Below, one piece after another: positions 58,117 through 64,000 of a stretch of DNA of 64,000 bases. The notes under the pieces are model-generated. The model was given only the letters and a program-made list of their open reading frames with translations, was not told the origin of the DNA and searched no databases. The position numbers and the translations under genes are program-made. The DNA comes from Rallus limicola (Eukaryota > Chordata > Aves > Gruiformes > Rallidae): the NCBI GenBank assembly GCA_022605955.1, contig JAKCOZ010000083.1:496001-560000 (forward strand), in the 5' to 3' direction. The stretch's first letter is position 1, and each line of letters begins with the position of its first letter.

Positions 58117-59471
58117 CTATACTTTGGGAGTTATTGCTGGACGTTTAGCATGTTTTGAACTGCAGTCTGCTAGGGCCGAGAAAAGCACCGTAGGAGGTTC
58201 CAGGCATGTTCCCTCTTTCCAGGCAAAGGAAAAGGCTGAGAGCCAAAGTGACAGGGTCTGCTCGTGTGTCATGTTAGGAGGTTTCAGACAAGCTATGCCT
58301 TTCAGGCCTAGCTTCTTTACTTTGGGAGTTATTGCTGGACGTTTAGCATGTTTTGAACTGCAGTCTGCTAGGGCCGAGAAAAGCACCGTAGGAGGTTCCA
58401 GGCATGTTCCCTCTTTCCAGGCAAAGGAAAAGGCTGAGAGCCAAAGTGACAGGGTCTGCTCGTGTGTCCTGTTAGGAGGTTTCAGACAAGCTATGCCTTT
58501 CAGGCCTAGCTTCTTTACTTTGGGAGTTATTGCTGGACGTTTAGCATGTTTTGAACTGCAGTCTGCTAGGGCCGAGAAAAGCACCGTAGGAGGTTCCAGG
58601 CATGTTCCCTCTTTCCAGGCAAAGGAAAAGGCTGAGAGCCAAAGTGACAGGGTCTGCTCGTGTGTCCTGTTAGGAGGTTTCAGACAAGCTATGCCTTTCA
58701 GGCCTAGCTTCTTTACTTTGGGAGTTATTGCTGGACGTTTAGCATGTTTTGAACTGCAGTCTGCTAGGGCCGAGAAAAGCACCGTAGGAGGTTCCAGGCA
58801 TGTTCCCTCTTTCCAGGCAAAGGAAAAGGCTGAGAGCCAAAGTGACAGGGTCTGCTCATGTGTCCTGTTAGGAGGTTTCAGACAAGCTATGCCTTTCAGG
58901 CCTAGCTTCTTTACTTTGGGAGTTATTGCTGGACGTTTAGCATGTTTTGAACTGCAGTCTGCTAGGGCCGAGAAAAGCACCGTAGGAGGTTCCAGGCATG
59001 TTCCCTCTTTCCAGGCAAAGGAAAAGGCTGAGAGCCAAAGTGACAGGGTCTGCTCGTGTGTCCTGTTAGGAGGTTTCAGACAAGCTATGCCTTTCAGGCC
59101 TAGCTTCTTTACTTTGGGAGTTATTGCTGGACGTTTAGCATGTTTTGAACTGCAGTCTGCTATTCCCGAGAAAAGCACCGTAGGAGGTTCCAGGCATGTT
59201 CCCTCTTTCCAGGCAAAGGAAAAGGCTGAGAGCCAAAGTGACAGGGTCTGCTCGTGTGTCCTGTTAGGAGGTTTCAGACAAGCTATGCCTTTCAGGCCTA
59301 GCTTCTTTACTTTGGGAGTTATTGCTGGACGTTTAGCATGTTTTGAACTGCAGTCTGCTAGGGCCGAGAAAAGCACCGTAGGAGGTTCCAGGCATGTTCC
59401 CTCTTTCCAGGCAAAGGAAAAGGCTGAGAACCAAAGTGACAGGGGCTGCTCGTGTGTCATGTTAGGAGGTT

Positions 59472-60222
59472 TCAGACAAGCTATGCCTTTCAGGCCTAGC
59501 TTCTTTACTTTGGGAGTTATTGCTGGACGTTTAGCATGTTTTGAACTGCAGTCTGCTAGGGCCGAGAAAAGCACCGTAGGAGGTTCCAGGCATGTTCCCT
59601 CTTTCCAGGCAAAGGAAAAGGCTGAGAGCCAAAGTGTCAGGGGTTGCTCGTGTGTCCTGTTAGGAGGTTTCAGACAAGCTATGCCTTTCAGGCCTAGCTT
59701 CTTTACTTTGGGAGTTATTGCTGGACGTTTAGCATGTTTTGAACTGCAGTCTGCTAGGGCCGAGAAAAGCACCGTAGGAGGTTCCAGGCATGTTCCCTCT
59801 TTCCAGGCAAAGGAAAAGGCTGAGAACCAAAGTGACAGGGGCTGCTCGTGTGTCATGTTAGGAGGTTTCAGACAAGCTATGCCTTTCAGGCCTAGCTTCT
59901 TTACTTTGGGAGTTATTGCTGGACGTTTAGCATGTTTTGAACTGCAGTCTGCTAGGGCCGAGAAAAGCACCGTAGGAGGTTCCAGGCATGTTCCCTCTTT
60001 CCAGGCAAAGGAAAAGGCTGAGAGCCAAAGTGTCAGGGTCTGCTCGTGTGTCCTGTTAGGAGGTTTCAGACAAGCTATGCCTTTCAGGCCTAGCTTCTTT
60101 ACTTTGGGAGTTATTGCTGGACGTTTATCATGTTTTGAATTGCAGTCTGCTAGGGCCGAGAAAAGCACCGTAGGAGGTTCCAGGCATGTTCCCTCTTTCC
60201 AGGCAAAGGAAAAGGCTGAGAG
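59472..60222 (+). repeat. 2772-bp-spaced duplicate, right copy
   Basis: Partner of 56700-57450, with the same four markers in order (59636, 59824, 60031, 60126). A partial third relative with GTGTCAGGGGCTGC and GTTTATCATG appears at 62803-63100. The match ends where CTCGGG (60241) replaces TCTTCTTGTG (57466). Confidence 0.7.
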
Positions 60223-63200
60223 CCAAAGTGACAGGGTCTGCTCGGGTGTCCTGTTAGGAGGTTTCAGACAAGCTATGCCTTTCAGGCCTAGCTTATTTAC
60301 TTTGGGAGTTATTGCTGGACGTTTAGCATGTTTTGAACTGCAGTCTGCTAGGGCCGAGAAAAGCACCGTAGGAGGTTCCAGGCATGTTCCCTCTTTCCAG
60401 GCAAAGGAAAAGGCTGAGAGCCAAAGTGACAGGGTCTGCTTGTGTGTCCTGTTAGGAGGTTTCAGACAAGCTATGCCTTTCAGGCCTAGCTTCTTTACTT
60501 TGGGAGTTATTGCTGGACGTTTAGCATGTTTTGAACTGCAGTCTGCTAGGGCCGAGAAAAGCACCGTAGGAGGTTCCAGGCATGTTCCCTCTTTCCAGGC
60601 AAAGGAAAAGGCTGAGAGCCAAAGTGACAGGGGCTGCTCGTGTGTCCTGTTAGGAGGTTTCAGACAACCTATGCCTTTCATGCCTAGCTTCTTTACTTTG
60701 GGAGTTATTGCTGGACGTTTAGAATGTTTTGAACTGCAGTCTGCTAGGGCCGAGAAAAGCACCGTAGGAGGTTCCAGGCATGTTCCCTCTTTCCAGGCAA
60801 AGGAAAAGGCTGAGAGCCAAAGTGACAGGGTCTGCTCGGGTGTCCTGTTAGGAGGTTTCAGACAAGCTATGCCTTTCAGGCCTAGCTTCTTTACTTTGGG
60901 AGTTATTGCTGGACGTTTAGCATGTTTTGAACTGCAGTCTGCTAGGGCCGAGAAAAGCACCGTAGGAGGTTCCAGGCATGTTCCCTCTTTCCAGGCAAAG
61001 GAAAAGGCTGAGAGCCAAAGTGACAGGGTCTGCTGGTGTGTCCTGTTAGGAGGTTTCAGACAAGCTATGCCTTTCAGGCCTAGCTTCTTTACTTTGGGAG
61101 TTATTGCTGGACGTTTAGCATGTTTTGAACTGCAGTCTGCTAGGGCCGAGAAAAGCACCGTAGGAGGTTCCAGGCATGTTCCCTCTTTCCAGGCAAAGGA
61201 AAAGGCTGAGAGCCAAAGTGACAGGGTCTGCTCGTGTGTCCTGTTAGGAGGTTTCAGACAAGCTATGCCTTTCAGGCCTAGCTTCTTTACTTTGGGAGTT
61301 ATTGCTGGACGTTTAGCATGTTTTGAACTGCAGTCTGCTAGGGCCGAGAAAAGCACCCTAGGAGGTTCCAGGCATGTTCCCTCTTTCCAGGCAAAGGAAA
61401 AGGCTGAGAGCCAAAGTGACAGGGTCTGCTCGTGTGTCCTGTTAGGAGGTTTCAGACAAGCTATGCCTTTCAGGCCTAGCTTCTTTACTTTGGGAGTTAT
61501 TGCTGGACGTTTAGCATGTTTTGAACTGCAGTCTGCTAGGGCCGAGAAAAGCACCGTAGGAGGTTCCAGGCATGTTCCCTCTTTCCAGGCAAAGGAAAAG
61601 GCTGAGAGCCAAAGTGACAGGGTCTGCTCGTGTGTCCTGTTAGGAGGTTTCAGACAAGCTATGCCTTTCAGGCCTAGCTTCTTTACTTTGGGAGTTATTG
61701 CTGGACGTTTAGCATGTTTTGAACTGCAGTCTGCTAGGCCCGAGAAAAGCACCGTAGGAGGTTCCAGGCATGTTCCCTCTTTCCAGGCAAAGGAAAAGGC
61801 TGAGAGCTAAAGTGACAGGGGCTGCTCGTGTGTCCTGTTAGGAGGTTTCAGACAAGCTATGCCTTTCAGGCCTAGCTTCTTTACTTTGGGAGTTATTGCT
61901 GGACGTTTAGCATGTTTTGAACTGCAGTCTGCTAGGGCCGAGAAAAGCACCGTAGGAGGTTCCAGGCATGTTCCCTCTTTCCAGGCAAAGGAAAAGGCTG
62001 AGAGCCAAAGTGACAGGGTCTGCTCGTGTGTCCTGTTAGGAGGTTTCAGACAAGCTATGCCTTTCAGGCCTAGCTTCTTTACTTTGGGAGTTATTGCTGG
62101 ACGTTTAGCATGTTTTGAACTGCAGTCTGCTAGGGCCGAGAAAAGCACCGTAGGAGGTTCCAGGCATGTTCCCTCTTTCCAGGCAAAGGAAAAGGCTGAG
62201 AGCCAAAGTGACAGGGGCTGCTCATGTGTCCTGTTAGGAGGTTTCAGACAAGCTATGCCTTTCAGGCCTAGCTTCTTTACTTTGGGAGTTATTGCTGGAC
62301 GTTTAGCATGTTTTGAACTGCAGTCTGCTAGGGCCGAGAAAAGCACCGTAGGAGGTTCCAGGCATGTTCCCTCTTTCCAGGCAAAGGAAAAGGCTGAGAG
62401 CCAAAGTGACAGGGTCTGCTCGTGTGTCCTGTTAGGAGGTTTCAGACAAGCTATGCCTTTCAGGCCTAGCTTCTTTACTTTGGGAGTTATTGCTGGACGT
62501 TTAGCATGTTTTTAACTGCAGTCTGCTAGGGCCGAGAAAAGCACCGTAGAAGGTTCCAGGCATGTTCCCTCTTTCCAGGCAAAGGAAAAGGCTGAGAGCC
62601 AAAGTGACAGGGTCTGCTCGGGTGTCCTGATAGGAGGTTTCAGACAAGCTATGCCTTTCAGGCCTAGCTTCTTTACTTTGGGAGTTATTGCTGGACGTTT
62701 AGCATGTTTTGAACTGCAGTCTGCTAGGGCCGAGAAAAGCACCGTAGGATGTTCCAGGCATGTTCCCTCTTTCCAGGCAAAGGAAAAGGCTGAGAGCCAA
62801 AGTGTCAGGGGCTGCTCGTGTGTCCTGTTAGGAGGTTTCAGACAAGCTATGCCTTTCAGGCCTAGCTTCTTTACTTTGGGAGTTATTGCTGGACGTTTAG
62901 CATGTTTTGAACTGCAGTCTGCTAGGGCCGAGAAAAGCACCGTAGGAGGTTCCAGGCATGTTCCCTCTTTCCAGGCAAAGGAAAAGGCTGAGAGCCAAAG
63001 TGACAGGGTCTGCTCGTGTGTCCTGTTAGGAGGTTTCAGACAAGCTATGCCTTTCAGGCCTAGCTTCTTTACTTTGGGAGTTATTGCTGGACGTTTATCA
63101 TGTTTTGAATTGCAGTCTGCTAGGGCCGAGAAAAGCACCGTAGGAGGTTCCAGGCATGTTCCCTCTTTCCAGGCAAAGGAAAAGGCTGAGAGCCAAAGTG

Positions 63201-63867
63201 ACAGGGTCTGCTTGTGTGTCCTGTTAGGAGGTTTCAGACAAGCTATGCCTTTCAGGCCTAGCTTCTTTACTTTGGGAGTTATTGCTGGACGTTTAGCATG
63301 TTTTGAACTGCAGTCTGCTAGGGCCGAGAAAAGCACCGTAGGAGGTTCCAGGCATGTTCCCTCTTTCCAGGCAAAGGAAAAGGCTGAGAGCCAAAGTGAC
63401 AGGGGCTGCTCGTGTGTCCTGTCAGGAGGTTTAAGACAAGCTATGCCTTTCAGGCCTAGCTTCTTTACTTTGGGAGTTATTGCTGGACGTTTAGCATGTT
63501 TTGAACTGCAGTCTGCTAGGGCCGAGAAAAGCACCGTAGGAGGTTCCAGGCATGTTCCCTCTTTCCAGGCAAAGGAAAAGGCTGAGAGCCAAAGTGACAG
63601 GGTCTGCTCGTGTGTCCTGTTAGGAGGTTTCAGACAAGCTATGCCTTTCAGGCCTAGCTTCTTTACTTTGGGAGTTATTGCTGGACGTTTAGCATGTTTT
63701 GAACTGCAGTCTGCTAGGGCCGAGAAAAGCACCGTAGGAGGTTCCAGGCATGTTCCCTCTTTCCAGGCAAAGGAAAAGGCTGAGAGCCAAAGTGACAGGG
63801 TCTGCTCGTGTGTCCTGTTAGGAGGTTTCAGACAAGCTATGCCTTTCAGGCCTAGCTTCTTTACTTT

Positions 63868-64000
63868 GGGAGTTATTGCTGGACATTTAGCATGTTTTGA
63901 ACTGCAGTCTGCTAGGGCCGAGAAAAGCACCGTAGGAGGTTCCAGGCATGTTCCCTCTTTCCAGGCAAAGGAAAAGGCTGAGAGCTAAAGTGACAGGGGC
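63868..64000 (+). repeat. Partial monomer at window end
   Basis: The first 133 nt of a unit, cut by the window edge. It has GGACATTTAG at the first CpG and GAGAGCTAAAG instead of GAGAGCCAAAG, a variant also seen at 61802. Confidence 0.9.

Larger units (their letters stand above)
1..64000 (+). repeat. 198-bp satellite DNA array (whole window)
   Basis: Every base belongs to head-to-tail copies of one 198-bp unit, seen directly from the recurrence of GGGAGTTATT at 1, 199, 397 and so on to 63868. There are 318 complete units and one 133-nt partial unit. Units checked differ from each other at only a few positions. No flanking unique DNA is present at either end, so the array is larger than the window. 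The consensus counts 42 C and 57 G in 198 nt (50% GC), with CpG at mp17, 52, 64 and 138 only. Long homogeneous arrays with higher-order structure are typical of eukaryotic centromeric or heterochromatic satellites; the locus and species cannot be told from sequence alone. No stretch of the window holds anything I can support as a gene. Confidence 0.98.
54529..64000 (+). repeat. Domain 4: indel-free monomers at right end
   Basis: In 9.47 kb there is no foldback insertion and no net length change: unit starts keep exact 198-bp spacing from 54.5 kb to 63868. Substitution variants specific to this part include GTTTATCATG (57354, 60126, 63097), GTGTCAGGG (56863, 57260, 59636, 60031, 62803) and GACAACCTATG (55912, 60664). 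One monomer has an inverted hairpin core (58092-58116). The last, partial unit runs 63868-64000. Confidence 0.8.

Noticed and set aside
1..64000. CRISPR array
   Set aside because: The repeat is 198 bp with no alternating unique spacers; every base is repeat.
1..64000. Bacterial or phage repetitive surface protein gene
   Set aside because: There is no start region, ribosome-binding site, signal peptide or C-terminal anchor. Both strands are open, and the indels are not compensated.
1..64000. CENP-B box in the unit
   Set aside because: No TTCG followed by A and CGGG in the required spacing exists in the consensus. The only TTCG I noticed by eye are private variants (TTTCGAGGC near 46301, TTTCGGGCC near 44800) and do not fit.
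1..64000. Hammerhead ribozyme, as found in some satellites
   Set aside because: The conserved CTGATGA and GAAA core elements are absent from both strands of the consensus. CTGATAG in a few units is a point variant without the other parts.
1..64000. Identification as a named satellite family
   Set aside because: I do not recognise the 198-bp unit. A search of repeat libraries would be needed, and naming one from memory would be a guess.

Overview
The whole 64 kb is one uninterrupted block of tandem satellite DNA. I see no protein-coding gene, RNA gene, transposon, CRISPR array or single-copy sequence. The unit is 198 bp, about 50% GC, with four CpG sites against about twelve expected from base composition. 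All units lie in the same orientation. Taking monomer position 1 (mp1) as the first G of GGGAGTTATT, the window holds 318 complete units (1-63867) plus the first 133 nt of another; it starts on mp1 by chance, and the array runs past both ends. The length balances exactly: 318 x 198, plus twelve 42-bp insertions, four 5-bp duplications, eight 47-bp insertions and 23 small indels that net to +3.

A satellite of this size with higher-order repeats points to a eukaryote, probably centromeric, pericentromeric or other heterochromatin resolved by long reads. CpG depletion, and C-to-T or G-to-A changes at all four CpGs, fit a genome with CpG methylation (vertebrate- or plant-like; inference). I do not recognise the satellite family and assign no species.

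Layout. 1-28261: higher-order repeats (HORs) of mostly 9 (also 8, 11, 12, 14) monomers, punctuated from 4.15 kb on by twelve copies of a foldback insertion (type A, 42 bp). 28262-34922: monomers with local multimer duplications and no foldback insertion. 34923-54528: eight copies of a second foldback insertion (type B, 47 bp) spaced 3 to 32 monomers apart. 54529-64000: monomers with neither foldback nor net indels, but one inverted hairpin core at 58.1 kb.

The most interesting structure is a 25-nt imperfect palindrome in every monomer (mp165-189: AAGCTA/TAGCTT around GCCT-TTC-AGGC). Both insertions are foldbacks centred on this same palindrome. Type A carries an inverted copy of the sequence to its right; type B carries an inverted copy of the sequence to its left. 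Twice the core itself is flipped. The simplest reading is repeated template switching or hairpin/cruciform processing at one site, followed by spread of the products inside HORs. The result is large perfect hairpins (28- and 29-bp stems) at HOR-scale intervals.

Very long open frames on both strands are a by-product of the unit being 66 codons with no stop in one frame per strand. They are not annotated as genes.
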